The notes under the pieces: model-generated
Told to the model about the DNA's origin: nothing
The model's database searches: none
Seen by the model: the letters and a program-made list of their open reading frames with translations, nothing else
Source of the DNA: Gambelia wislizenii
Lineage: Eukaryota; Chordata; Lepidosauria; Squamata; Crotaphytidae
Direction: 5' to 3'
Length of the DNA stretch: 64,000 bases
NCBI GenBank assembly: GCA_030847615.1
Contig: JAUMIR010000001.1
Span: 250,483,187-250,547,186, forward strand
Part shown: positions 11,234-21,304 of the stretch, piece after piece
Layout of the letters: every line of letters begins with the position of its first letter
Position numbering within the stretch: the stretch's first letter is position 1
Program-made: the position numbers and the translations under genes

Positions 11234-11972
11234 CAGGGCTCATCTACACTGGCCACTTAATCCAGGGCCAGTCCGGAGCATTCTGCTCAAACTGGCCCCA
11301 GATCAACCACAATGGCAAGCTACACACACTGGGCCGAATCCGATACAATGGTATGTTGTTGTCCACACAAGTCAGCTGGGCTGACAGTACATCGTCCCCA
11401 CTTGCCTGCCCCCTTTTTCAGAACCATTGTCACCACCTCACCAACCAAGCAGCTCCCTGCAAGAGCCTGGCTGGTGGCTTTGCTTCTGCTGAGGTTAGAA
11501 TGGAGCACTCAGATATATAATCTACAAGGAGGGGGGTCACTCTACCCTCTCCTTGTTGCTCACATAGGCACCTCATTTTGACCTCAGCAGAAATGACATT
11601 GCCAGCTAGGCTCTGGCAGGGAGCTGCTCGGCCAGTGAGGCAGCAGCAGTGGCAGCTCTGATGGGGATCCATCCCCTTCCTGAGCTGTTCAGCACAGGGT
11701 AAGGGAGATGATGCCACATTTGCATGTGGATAACGGGATCAGGCTGAATCGAACCTGATCCAGCTGTCCAGACAGGAAAAGAGCCTGAGGTCACTGGAGT
11801 TTCTGGGAAAATTTGGTGTTTTCCCTGACTTTGCTTAGTTTGGAGCAAAGTTAGGTAAAGGGCAAAAAAATGTGGTTTCTTCCTGGGAGTAGCCATACAT
11901 CATCTGGACTGCCAGCACCGGGTTCGGGGTGAGCCAGCATTTTTTTTTTTTTGCCAGTGTAGACCAAGCCCA
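11234..11972. mobile_element. hAT-like MITE
   Basis: Ends are inverted: CAGGGCTCATCTACACTGG on the left and CCAGTGTAGACCAAGCCC on the right. CAGGG-starting termini suggest hAT, but I could not find a clean 8-bp duplication. Internal inverted copies (GCAGCTCCCTGCAAGAGCC against GGCTCTGGCAGGGAGCTGC) add further hairpin potential. Elements with similar ends lie at 23079-23517 and 47827-48295. Confidence 0.6.
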
Positions 11973-11974
11973 GA

Positions 11975-12215
11975 GACAAAGAGAACAAAGAGACCATCTA
12001 ATTTCTTGAAGAAGCGGGAAGTGACTTCAACAGGTAAAAAGGAAGCAAAAGGCTTCAATATAGCCCAAAGAAAGATACAGAGAGGTGAAACAAAGAGCAG
12101 GCATTCCCTAGGGTCACCTCTCCCAATAATCACTTCATACAAATGTTGATACCTCTTTCCTTCCAACTTAACATGAAACTGACAAGAAGGATTTACCAAA
12201 TTATTTTGTTACATT
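11975..12215. other. No feature recognised
   Basis: Short spacer before a fragment of a common 'CTTCACAACAGCCCTGTGA' type repeat (about 12215-12290) that the next foldback element interrupts. Confidence 0.4.
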
Positions 12216-12327
12216 TATATCCTTCCTTTCCTGCAATGGACTCCTCCTCCTTACTTATCTTCACAACAGCCCTGTGATGGAGGAGTGTCTGGTCACTTGG
12301 TGAGGTTGCTGGCTCAGTGGGGACTAG

Positions 12328-12628
12328 GGACTTTATCAGATGCTCTAAAAAAATCCCATGGTCAGGAGGAGGATGCCGCTGTCCCACTTCTGGCAGTTGA
12401 TACTGCACGTCCTGTCCTCCTCCCAGCCTTTCTCCATGCTGGAGGGATGAAAAAGGCACCACTAAAAAGTGGTGCTTTTTCTGTCACTCTAGCATGGAGG
12501 AAGCACAAAGGAAGCACGGAGGAAGGACTGGAGGAGGACAGGCGTGCAGTATCAACCGCCAGAAGTGGGACAGCGGCATCCTCCTTCTGACTTCCATGGG
12601 GTATTTTTTAGAGTGTCTGATAAAGTCC
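12328..12628. mobile_element. Foldback MITE
   Basis: The termini are GGACTTTATCAGATGCTCT and, inverted, GAGTGTCTGATAAAGTCC. The interior is one long hairpin whose centre is GGCACCACTAAAAAGTGGTGC (about 12456-12475). TAG occurs immediately on both sides (12325-12327 and 12629-12631), the expected target duplication for a PIF/Harbinger-like element. Both arms include CTTCTGGC and related blocks in opposite orientation. Confidence 0.8.
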
Positions 12629-12631
12629 TAG

Positions 12632-13670
12632 CACTTAGATCTCTCAAGTCCCAGTCAAAAACACTCTAATCACTACACCATCCTGGCTTTTCAGGGTACA
12701 TCTGATCTGGATCCAGACTTTGTCGTACTTACTATAGAGTAGACCCATTCGATGGGACTAAGTTAGTGTGGCAAGTTTGGATGTAACCCTCTGACTCAAA
12801 GTAAAGCTGCTAGAGAACAGTTTACTATGTGATTTGCTAATTGAAGCCCCATTTGCAAGATAATGTTTAATTTTATTGAAAGGCATTCTAACTATATAAT
12901 TTGGATATAATTTTCTGGGAAGAGAAGCCAAATTCTTCACACATTTTAATTTCACTGGCTACAGCTCCCTTTTAGAATAATTGCTCAAATACTTTCCTTC
13001 TGTTCTGTTGTTTTAAGTCAACAGTTCAGGCATTCTGAAAAAGCGACTCTTGCTTTCCTGGCAAATTTTTCAAAGCCAAAGTATATGTTTAAATAAGAAA
13101 GTGCCAGAAAGTGGACACACTCAGTATTAGTAATGCTAATAATAAAGGACAGTAATAATTATTACAAGGATGATCCTTAATGCTTTCTTGTGTGTGTTTT
13201 AAAAGGATTTAATGCAGCCTTTCCTACCCTTCCCCCCTCCACTTTTGTTGGACTAAAACTGCCATTGATCAAAATCCTACAGCTCTGTCCATACAACTCT
13301 GTATCCTACCCCCAGTCCAGAAGCTACCAAGTCCTAAGAAAGATTACTGGTGCTACTTACTGGTGGAGAGGGGAGGAAGAGGCAAAGGCACTTCAAGCCA
13401 TGAAGTAGAAGCTGGATGTAGCTGGGAGGCGGGGCGGGGAGAGATGAGGTTGTGCTCATGGATGGGGTGCACTCATCTTTTCTTTCCCCCAGGAGCCCAT
13501 ATATGGATATATGTTCTGGTATGAATTGACTTTCCCCTCCCTCCGCTCCTCATTGGCGAGCTGCAGGAGAAGCAGCCCCTCTGAGAGCCTGAGAGTTGTC
13601 TGCAGAAAAGGTGTTTGAACAGAGAGCAAGGGCAAGAGAATAGCTCTCTGTGCCCTTTCCAAAAAGAGAC
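12632..13670. other. No gene recognised
   Basis: A/T-rich sequence, then a G/A-rich patch near 13400-13450. The start (12640-12690) probably continues the repeat interrupted by the preceding foldback element. Confidence 0.45.
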
Positions 13671-13671
13671 A

Positions 13672-14311
13672 TACTGTATATTCTGGCGTATAAGATGACT
13701 GAGCGCATAAGATGACCCCCCAATTTTTAAGTTAAAATATAGACTTTGCCCCCCCCCAAGCCTGCCACCTGGCTGGAAAGCCTGCCCCTCACCAGCCAGC
13801 CAGCTCAGTGGCTGTAGATGATGGAATAGTCTGTGAAATTAAAGGACTGAGAACAGCTAAAAAAGCATGGGATTCTTTGAAAAATCTCTGTGGTGTTCAA
13901 TCTTTGGAAAGTAAGGTTTCATTAATAATGAAGTTGGTTAATATGATGCTATCAAATCCCAAATTTTTGAATGAGCACATTAATGATTTTAGAGCCACAT
14001 TGGCAGACTTGCAAACTCCTGGAGAGGAAATCCCCAAAACTATGCAAATGGAAATCTTCCTGGCAAGTTTACCAAAATACAATCCCTAAATGGAGGGTAG
14101 TTTAAAACTTCAAAGGCAAAGCAGTCATTCTCACAGCAGGGGGAAGGATCTGCTGGGGAAACTGCCCAGGCAATTTACACTTCAGAGACAAGGCAGTCAT
14201 TCTCACAGCAGGGGAAAAGATCTGCTGGGCATATAAGATAACCCCCCCCACACACTTTTGAAGAGATTGTCAAGTGTTAAAAAGCAGTCTTATATGCAGG
14301 AATATACGATA
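13672..14311. mobile_element. Mariner-like MITE carrying a gag fragment
   Basis: The ends are inverted: ACTGTATATTCTGGCGTATA then AGATGAC on the left, and the complement of CGTATATTCCTGCATATAAG on the right. A relative with the same right end is at 59420-59537. Between the ends lie a copia-type gag fragment (13808-14089) and a direct duplication of about 45 bp containing GCAGTCATTCTCACAGCAGG, at about 14114-14156 and 14186-14228. I infer that the element acquired retrotransposon sequence. Confidence 0.6.
13808..14089 (+). pseudogene. Ty1/copia-type Gag fragment
   Basis: A plus-strand frame of 93 codons begins with a Met that is probably not the original start. It matches the middle of the copia gag-polypeptide domain (UBN2 type). 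It shows GLRTAKKAWDSLKNLCG, then SKVSLIMKLVNMML, NEHINDFRATLADL, and EIFLASLPKYNP, which is the usual order and spacing for that domain. The zinc knuckle and everything downstream are absent. It is not flanked by LTRs; instead both sides belong to a mariner-like MITE. Copia elements are rare in vertebrates. Confidence 0.65.
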
Positions 14312-14319
14312 TCTGCGGG

Positions 14320-15200
14320 ATGTAGGATGCTGACCATGCTCACTTGTCAGTATGGCCACTGGGAGTGTGCAAGTTGTAGTCCAATGAACCTGGAGGGTGA
14401 AAAAAGCTGGGAAAAGGTGTCTAGTTTCTACTTGGTAAATGGTAAATCAAAAGGCCTGTCTTTTGTTTCAAGCAAAATAACAACAAAACAAAACAAAAGC
14501 ATTCTCTCTTTGCATTTACGATCACTGTCTTCACTGGATCTCAAAACTCAGTGCTCAGAATAGAGCAGGGCCTTGAAGTCACAAACAGGGATACCAAGTC
14601 ACCAGCATCCCATTCTCTGGCATTTCAGAGTCCAAACCTGGTACCCAAGGGAGGGTCCTTGAAGTATCAGAGGGGCATGCCCTCCTGATGTCACAGTGGT
14701 GAGTCCTTATGGTGGGGTATGCAAAGGTGGAGATGCAGGCCAGAATTGCTTGTGAATCAGCTGGCTGTAGAGACAGACATGATGGCTATCAGGATATTTG
14801 GACCAGGATATATAAACCCAAAGATGGACTGAGGAGAAGCATTTTTTCAGTGGCTGGGGCAGTGGCAAAATGTAGCCAGTAGCAGCTGCATTTTCTCCCA
14901 TTCCTGCTAGGGTGTCACATCCCGCATATCCTTACCTATTGCACACATGACTTAGGCCTGTATACTGTTGCTGGGGCTTGTGAAAGGCTTTGGGATGCTT
15001 GTTTTTCAAGCCCTGCACTTGGGCAACAAGAGCCAGGCCTAATAGATACACGTGTCATGACACTTGCCCTGTTATAGCCCTTCCATGGAGAGGTGGACTT
15101 TGGCCAATCACGTAGGCCCATTGTCCTTGGAGATCAAGATCAAATTTAACATTTAATAAAGAATTAATTTTTGTTCATTTCAGCACATTTTTAATCTATT
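14320..15200. other. No gene recognised
   Basis: Contains a short copy of a widespread phrase (GTTGTAGTCCAATGAACCTGG at about 14370) seen also near 19010. No coding evidence. Confidence 0.45.
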
Positions 15201-15204
15201 TTGC

Positions 15205-15968
15205 AGATTTGTCTCTACTTCTTTTTTTTTTCACATTAAGAATTTTTTTTAAATTACATGATCAGGAAGCAGTGATGTTACCCTGCCCATATTCCATAAT
15301 TCCTGATTATACAATTCTATAAATTACAACAAGAACCAGTACATATGTTTTTACAACCACTCATGATCAAAGTTCTCTGACTGACGAGATTTTTGAAGTG
15401 TTAGATATAATGTATGTAAAAATAGAAAGTTTAAGAACCAATCTCATCACAGAGTCACTTTCTTTCTGTTTGGTGAAATAAATAAGGCAGCAGAGAGCCA
15501 TTAATTAGAAGTGGCTTCCTTAAGGTATGCTATTAAACCTGCCCTTTCTCCCTTCTTCTTAATACCAGCAAAGATCATCTTGGTTCCTGGAGTATACTTC
15601 TTGGGGTTTTCCAAGTAGACCATCAATGTATCTTCACTCCAGGTTATACCTTTGCTTTTGTTGGCTTCTGTATAAGAGAAACCATCAGCTTGTCCAGTCT
15701 TTCGACCAAACAGACCATGCAAATTGGGGCCGGTCTTGTGCTTGCCTCCCTTCTCAACTGTGTGGCACTGCACACACTTCTGAAGAAAGATCTTCTTGCC
15801 CTTCTCGGCGTCTCCCATTGTTACAGGCCCAGCCGAGGGTGAGGTGAGAGGCCGCCCCGCTCCTCTGTCAAAACCCCAACACTCAGCCCAAGGGCACCCT
15901 GGACTCAGCGTTATGTTACCGGTGCCTCCGCAACCAAACTCCCATCCCACAGATATGTCTCTACTTCT
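15205..15968 (-). pseudogene. CYCS: Processed cytochrome c mRNA copy with target-site duplications
   Basis: The insertion is bounded by direct repeats agatttgtctctacttct (15205-15222) and agatatgtctctacttct (15951-15968), 17 of 18 identical. On minus, it starts just after the right repeat with a GC-rich 5' untranslated stretch of about 130 bases. The cytochrome c frame follows without the coding intron found in vertebrate CYCS, then about 270 bases of 3' untranslated sequence and a run of about ten A (15222-15231 as T) against the left repeat. These are the marks of LINE-mediated retrocopying of a full-length spliced mRNA. Confidence 0.93.
15501..15818 (-). CDS. CYCS: Cytochrome c, intronless open retrocopy
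   Basis: A 105-codon frame, the normal length for vertebrate somatic cytochrome c, runs from ATG at 15818-15816 to TAA at 15503-15501. Cytochrome c carries electrons from complex III to complex IV in the mitochondrial intermembrane space and triggers apoptosome assembly. The start [11 protein letters not shown] is typical. The heme attachment site CVQCH, the [14 protein letters not shown] segment and the axial methionine in TKMIFAG are intact. Unusual for amniotes are LMVYLEN (normally LMEYLEN), WSEDT (normally WGEDT) and [10 protein letters not shown] near the end. The frame is open for 44 more codons upstream, but the family start is the internal ATG. There is no stop or frameshift, so it is young or selected. 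I see no obvious promoter, so expression is unknown. Confidence 0.93.
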   Translation of the reverse strand: MGDAEKGKKIFLQKCVQCHTVEKGGKHKTGPNLHGLFGRKTGQADGFSYTEANKSKGITWSEDTLMVYLENPKKYTPGTKMIFAGIKKKGERAGLIAYLKEATSN

Positions 15969-16117
15969 ATGTGTTTTAACAACAACAAGAAGAAAATGCT
16001 CAAAACCAAAGCCCCCAAAGAAGTGTGGCTCTTGATACTTGACTGGCCTGAAAAATGACTCTCAGCCTTGAGGCAGCTGCCCACCCCTGCAGCACACTGA
16101 GGGATTCCTCCAGGTGA

Positions 16118-16255
16118 ATTATCATTATCATTATCATTATCATTATCATTATCATTATCATTATCATTATCATTATCATTTATTTCTATAGTGCCATCAA
16201 TGTACATGGCACTTTACAAGAAAAAGAACAACAAAACAGTTCTCTGCCCTCAAGC
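16118..16255. repeat. (ATTATC)n hexanucleotide tract plus repeat tail
   Basis: About ten perfect ATTATC units (16118-16180), followed by a phrase 'GCCATCAATGTACATGGCAC' and 'TTTACAAGAAAAAGAACAAC'. The same phrase is found near 63130-63255, where a CAAA tract adjoins it, so the tract belongs to an unnamed interspersed repeat. The Asn-Asp repeat frame across it is not a protein. Confidence 0.85.
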
Positions 16256-16324
16256 TTACAATCTAATGAAGACATGATACGATAAGAAAGGGGATGGCAG
16301 TAGGGGAAGGGATTAAGTCTAGCA

Positions 16325-16525
16325 TTCTCTTCTCTCCCTCCTTGGCCAGGGCGATGGCAGTTGGGATGGAGGGAGGTCCGTTCTGCTTCTGGGCTGAGGC
16401 AAGATGGAGCTCTGCCTGACTTTCCTTCTCTCCCTCTGCAGCCAGGGCAATGGCAATTGGGATGGCTGGAGGGCCGTTCTGTTTCTTAACCAAGACAAGA
16501 TGAAGTTGTGCCTGCCATAGCTTCT
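16325..16525. repeat. Tandem duplication, two units of about 100 bp
   Basis: Phrases CTCTCCCTC, GGCAGTTGGGATGG, GTCCGTTCTGCTTCT and AAGATGGAGCTCTGCCTG in the first unit return in the same order, slightly diverged, from about 16428. Confidence 0.6.
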
Positions 16526-16614
16526 GAAACCAAAAACCGTGCAAAATTTGCTATGCTAGAGGTTCATTTGAATGTCTGGAGACTTCTCCTAAGAGAAACA
16601 TGTGGTTAATATGG

Positions 16615-16788
16615 TGGTGGCACCAGGGTTTAAATCCCCTTTTAGCCATGGAAGCCCACTGGGTGACCTTGGGCAAGTCATACTGGCAAAGACAAGCCTC
16701 CCCTGAATCAACCTGGCCAAGAAAACCCTAGGATAGGGTTACCATAAGTTGGAGTTGACTTGAAGGCACACAGCAAGAAGGCACACAC
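16615..16788 (+). repeat. tRNA-derived SINE (5' shortened)
   Basis: Shows CACCAGGGTTTAAATCCCC (B-box region), CCACTGGGTGACCTTGGGCA, and the tail TAAGTTGGAGTTGACTTGAA then GGCACAC. Same family as 1845, 17370 and 45380. Confidence 0.75.
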
Positions 16789-16799
16789 CTATCTGTCTG

Positions 16800-17300
16800 C
16801 CATTTCAACACCACCTATAAGGTCAAGTTAGTTTTTGTTATTCCCTCTCCCTCTAGCTTTTTGTAACCTCTTCCCTGATGAAGAGATGTGGAGATCTTGA
16901 AAGCTGACATACCATGGACAGCTGGCAGGTCCAAGTGCAGAATGCACTCCTGTTTTTAGTGCTCCTCCTTCAGCAGCTGATCTGAATTGTACCCACAGTT
17001 GCTCTCCCAGTCCTGGATCCTATTCCCAAAAGGGGTTTGGCATTGGCAGAGTTTTGGTACAACTCAGAGCTACTGTGGGAGGAATTGTGGTAAAATGAAA
17101 AGTGGACGCATCATCTTGTGGCAACAGATACACGAGCTGTCCCTGTTGAACACTTTGGGGTGACCTTTTGGTTGGCCTAATCAGGGTATCACACTAATTT
17201 GGATTTGGGAATGTTTTTGTGAAATTGCTGAAGATTTTTTTATTTTTTTTTTTACAAATACTCTACAAGGAAAATGGAAACAATTTTGAACGGGGGAAAT
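16800..17300. other. No gene recognised
   Basis: It includes 'CCTGATGAAGAGATGTGGAG' near 16874, a phrase of a common dispersed repeat. No coding signal. Confidence 0.4.
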
Positions 17301-17303
17301 TTT

Positions 17304-17307
<4 letters not shown>

Positions 17308-17338
<31 letters not shown>
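17308..17338. repeat. (GT)n microsatellite
   Basis: Pure GT tract of about 15 units. Confidence 0.95.
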
Positions 17339-17340
<2 letters not shown>

Positions 17341-17369
17341 GCAGGTAGGTTAAAAAAATGAGACCCCAC

Positions 17370-18118
17370 ATATTATCATGGTTTCAGTATTGGACTTGGA
17401 CACTGGGAGACCAAGGTTCAAATCGCCACTCAGCCATGGAAACATACTGGTTGACCTTGGGAAAGTCACGCTCTCTCAGTCTAAGGATTTCATCAGACCA
17501 GACAAATATGGTGTCATACTGATGCCTAATGGTCGTGAAAGGGTGCACATACCATACAACATTGTCCTTTCACAATCATGTCTTGTCAAAACCCTGTTCT
17601 TTTTTATTGACAGGCCAAACCATCAATTGATCTCCTGTGGCGCTTTGTTGCCGGCATTGCCAGTGTTTAAAACTTCGCGCCATTGTGCTTACGGGAATAC
17701 AGTGTCAATGACAGAACACTTCTGGGTGACATCGCAACAGTCAGGTAGGGGACGCTCTTTTTATGAACCCCCATCCCCAATGTGTGTTTCTGTGCTTGTG
17801 TGTATGTTTTATGTCTTTGTCTTGCTTTAATTTTTGAATTTGCCACACTTGTGTCTTCCTGCGAGAATCAGTGAGATTTGGAACCCAGAAGTAAATAGAG
17901 CTCCGTTTGTGCTATGTTACTGCCAGGCCTGCCTTTCTGATGCTGCTGGAGGTAAGTCTGGTAGGGGGGTTATTTTGCTGGCATAAAAATGTTTTGTAAT
18001 ATGGCGGCAAAAGAATGTTTCAAGAGGGTGGTCTGATAAAGTCTTAAGAGGAAGGCAATGGCAAACCTCCTCTGAAGAAATCTTGCCAAGAGAACAGTAG
18101 GATAAGGTCACCTTAAGT
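17370..18118 (+). repeat. tRNA-derived SINE interrupted by a MITE
   Basis: The first part (17370-17484) has GACCAAGGTTCAAATCGCC and GGTTGACCTTGGGAAAGTCA. The second (18045-18118) resumes with GGCAATGGCAAACCTCCTCT and ends in the SINE tail. The 560-bp MITE at 17485-18044 sits exactly between them, so the SINE is older than the MITE. Confidence 0.8.
17485..18044 (+). mobile_element. MITE family B, complete
   Basis: The termini are GGATTTCATCAGACCA and, inverted, TGGTCTGATAAAGTCT. TAA lies directly outside both ends (17482-17484 and 18045-18047), the TWA duplication of PIF/Harbinger elements. It carries TTTTTATTGACAGG, GGCATTGCCAGTG, ACACTTCTGGGTGACATC, and near the right end GCAAAAGAATGTTT, in the same order as 61075-61604. 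A GGTAAGT-like donor phrase follows the CTGGAG near 17950, but I see no protein. A 150-codon frame inside has no motif. Confidence 0.85.
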
Positions 18119-18119
18119 C

Positions 18120-18360
18120 AGAGTTGTGCCCATGCCTAGATAACCTGAAGGCACCAGATTCCATCTTGGAAGCTAAGCAGGGTCAGCCCTTGTTAGTACT
18201 TGGATGGGAGACCACCAATGACTACCAGGTCCTATAGGCAATATTTTTGAGGAAGGGGACTGGCAAACCACCTCTGAGTATTCCTTGCTTAAGAAAACCC
18301 TATGAAATTCACGAGGCTGCCATAAATCAACAGGTGACTTGAAGGCCCATACACACAGAC
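18120..18360 (+). repeat. 5S-rRNA-derived SINE
   Basis: Plus-strand copy. AAGCTAAGCAGGGTCAGCCC and TTAGTACTTGGATGGGAGAC correspond to the internal control region of 5S rRNA. It is followed by the shared SINE body and the tail 'ACAGGTGACTTGAAGGCCC'. It begins directly at the tail of the preceding tRNA-type SINE, which suggests insertion into that tail. Confidence 0.9.
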
Positions 18361-18364
18361 AAGT

Positions 18365-19690
18365 CAGCGTTGTATAGTGAAGACACTCCACAAGAACATT
18401 AAAAAAAACAATAGCTTGAAAAATGATTGTGATTCAGCATCATAATTGCCTCTGAATTTCATCAGCCACCATTAGAGCACATTGTGATTACACACGTAAA
18501 TGGGGCTTTCTGTAATCATAAATGAAACAAGCCTCTTACCTTTCCAAGGAAATGACAAACGTATGAGTAAGTGTCTGTCAGCATGCTATCAGCTTTGGCT
18601 AAGGCAAGCCCTATCCCCTACAGTCTACTTCATAGGGATTTCAACAAAACAACGCTTTTGGCTTAAACCAACAGTCTAGACAGTGCTCTCCAGTTCTGCA
18701 GTTTTCTTAATTAAAGTAATACCTTCTTCCAGTAAGAGTCAAAACTGAAAATGTTATGTCATGAAAATGTTCCTCTCCCAGAACAGTGGTATGGATTTGT
18801 TTGGGGGGTTTTATTTTTGGAAATGAAAACTAGCCTAGGAATAGTTAGTTCCAGATCTTGGGAAGGCTGGAAGAATTTCACACAGTGCGACCGTTTCTGC
18901 CACAATATTCCACCAACAGGACAGGACTGGGGCCCACGCAGCCATCGCTCCATTGTCAGAATACATCTTCCCACACTATTGACTATGCTGGCTAGAGATG
19001 ATGGAAGTTGCAGTCCAATGAAGTCTGGAGAGTCAAATGGCCCTTATGGCTTGTGAGAGGGGATGCTACACCTGACAGTGTTTTCATCCTTCAAGTGGAC
19101 TGGTAGAGGGGAGTTCTTTGTGTACCCAGGATATTTTTGGAACTGTTACTTTTAAAGCTAACATATAAACATGTTACTTGTGTGAGAGGGGGGAACAGAT
19201 GTTGACATTATTCTCTTTTTTTAACTTTTAAAATGTGGTACATTGTGGTACTCATAAGTGACAAAGTAATAAGTTACTGTACTTTGAATTATAAAAATGA
19301 ATTTAAAATACCCAAATGCTCCCCAAGCCCCGAAAGGACTACCACAACAACATGCCAAAAAAACACACACAACTAACATTACTTGCTACTCAGAACATTA
19401 TCATAGTTGTTGTTCTAACACATAACTCAAAGCAATAGTTTTGCCTGATGCAAAAGACTGGTTCTTAAAATTAAGGCCTAGTATACCTCTGAGCACATGA
19501 ATTTTTTCAGTACCTAAATAAAACTGAACTCATAGTCTTTTCACACAAACATTCAGCCCTATTTAATTCTCCCAGCTTTCTTCCTTTTAGCAGTCTAATT
19601 AAAGTGAGAAAACTCATTCTGTTGTTGCTTTCATTAATTCATGAGGAAACTCTCCCTGATGAAGTAGCTAATGCAAACCATTCAGAGATC
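18365..19690. other. No gene recognised; mostly unique-looking sequence
   Basis: 18400-18560 is A/T-rich, with ATTACACACGTAAAT and CATAAATGAAAC and no repeat signature. 18970-19035 is a fragment with GTTGCAGTCCAATGAAG shared with 14370. A GT-poor, A-rich stretch follows to 19690. Confidence 0.4.
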
Positions 19691-19692
19691 CA

Positions 19693-20478
19693 TTAGGACA
19701 GGGGTGGGCAACTGCGGAAGGCTAAGGTGCTGCACTAGTTCCCTTGAAGACTTTGGGGGGCTGCACCCTCCTCATCCCACATCCTTCCACAAAAAATAAA
19801 AAAAAAATTGGTGTGTGTTCCCAAACACCTTCTAGGAGGCCTTGAGGGCATTTTTGCCATGTTTTTAATTGTATTTTAGGCCCAGGAGAGGCCTTTTTTT
19901 AACAACAGGAAGTGAGCAGAAGTCAATTTGGCCAAATTCACATCACACAAATAATCTAGTTTGAAACTGTATTATTTGCCATGGCTCCTTTCTATGGAAT
20001 CCTGGGACTTGTAGGTTTACAAGGTCTTTAGCCTTTTCTGCCAAAGAGTGCAGGTGCCTCACCAAACTACAAATCCCAGGATTTGATAGGAAGGAGCCAT
20101 ATCAAATAATCCAGTTTCAAACTGTATGATTTCTGTAGTGTGGATTTGGTCTGTGTTTTCACTTCCTTTTTTTTTTTTTAAGCCTTCTCTGGGGCCTAAA
20201 TTTGTCCACCCCCCTGCCCCATGTGGTGGAAATGCCTTCCTTGCCCCGTAGAGGGCATTCTGGGGCAAAAATCTTTTTTGAAAACAATTACAAAATGTTT
20301 TTTGACTCTGAAGGAGCCTGATAGGTCTCCAAGCATGGTGGAAATGCCCTCCACGCCCACTAGAAGTAATTTTGGGGCATTCTGAAGCATTTTTGGGCAA
20401 CCTTTTGGCCCCTGGGGACCACAACAATAGCCCTGATGGCTGCATGCAGCCTTCAGCCCACACTTTACCCATTTCGGT
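19693..20478. mobile_element. Composite DNA-element region with a nested MITE
   Basis: The outer ends resemble inverted copies (GGGGTGGGCAACTGC on the left, and GCCCACACTTTACCC on the right). Inside, 19935-20145 is a smaller palindromic MITE: ATAATCTAGTTTGAAACTGT on one side and AATCCAGTTTCAAACTGTAT on the other, with ACTACAAATCCCAGGA in the middle. The inner MITE is clear; the outer assignment is weaker. Confidence 0.5.
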
Positions 20479-20616
20479 ATTAGCAGATCACACAATCTAT
20501 TCTCTGCTCACCTTTGAAACAGATAACTGACCTCTGTGAGAGGACTGTCTTTTGTAAAGTAGGACACATATGGCCTCCGTAATCTGATTTATTTTGGATT
20601 AGGAAGTAGTGCTGGA

Positions 20617-20850
20617 TTTATGCACAAGCTAAGGCACTAGATCCCATCTGATTTGTGAAGATAAGCAGGGTCAGCCCTGATTAGCACTTGGATGGGAGAC
20701 TGCCAATGAATACCAGGTACTGTAGGCTGTATTTCAGAGGAAGGAACTTGCAAAACTACTTCTGAGTATTCCTTTCCTAAGAAAACCCTATGAAATTCAG
20801 GGGGTTGCCATAAGATGACAGGTGACTTGAAGGCCCACACACAGATACAA
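20617..20850 (+). repeat. 5S-rRNA-derived SINE
   Basis: Contains AGATAAGCAGGGTCAGCCC, TTAGCACTTGGATGGGAGAC and TACCAGGTACTGTAGGCTG, which follow the 3' half of 5S rRNA. Body and tail are as at 18120. It is not a 5S gene: the match stops at the GTAGGCT end, and SINE sequence follows. Confidence 0.9.
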
Positions 20851-21098
20851 CTGAAATACAATTGAGCATCATAGATTATGAGGGGCCTCTAAAACAGTTT
20901 TTAAACAGTTACGGTACTTGGAATAACAAAATTCTCAAGTGGCCATTTTTGCTGCACAAAAACCTGCCTCAATGGCAATCAATTAATTGTCAAATATTTC
21001 ATGGATGTGGACTGCTTGAACCTGGAGAAACTCTGGGATGTAAATATGAGGGGTCAAAATGAAAGCACTACCCTAAAATCAGAGTTCTATACCCTTAT

Positions 21099-21300
21099 GA
21101 AATTTTCCTTCAGTCCCGATCACAGAGTGTGAGATACTGAAAATTGTTTACACTCTGAGCTCTTAGATTTGCTGTGTTAGCATTCCTTTGGTAACTTTGC
21201 CTGCCCCTTTTCTGGATGCCTTAACACTATTTCTCAATATTCAACAGGAATATTAAGTTACTGTAATGCTAGAAATTTGGGGATGGAAGGAAAATTTAAT
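21099..21300. mobile_element. Small MITE (family C)
   Basis: AAATTTTCCTTCAGTCCCGA on the left, and TAGAAATTTGGGG then GGAAGGAAAATTT on the right, with GTGTGAGATACTGAA and GATTTGCTGTGTTAGCAT inside. Same layout as 9569-9783. Confidence 0.65.
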
Positions 21301-21304
21301 GACG

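Noticed and set aside
15911..16207. Open frame with Asn-Asp repeats
   Set aside because: It is the translation of the (ATTATC)n tract and has no other protein-like feature.
17378..17830. 150-codon plus-strand frame
   Set aside because: It starts in a SINE and ends inside a family B MITE; the frame is by chance.
20640..20740. 5S rRNA gene
   Set aside because: Only the internal control region matches and SINE body and tail follow directly; the same holds for the copies at 1415, 8368 and 18120.
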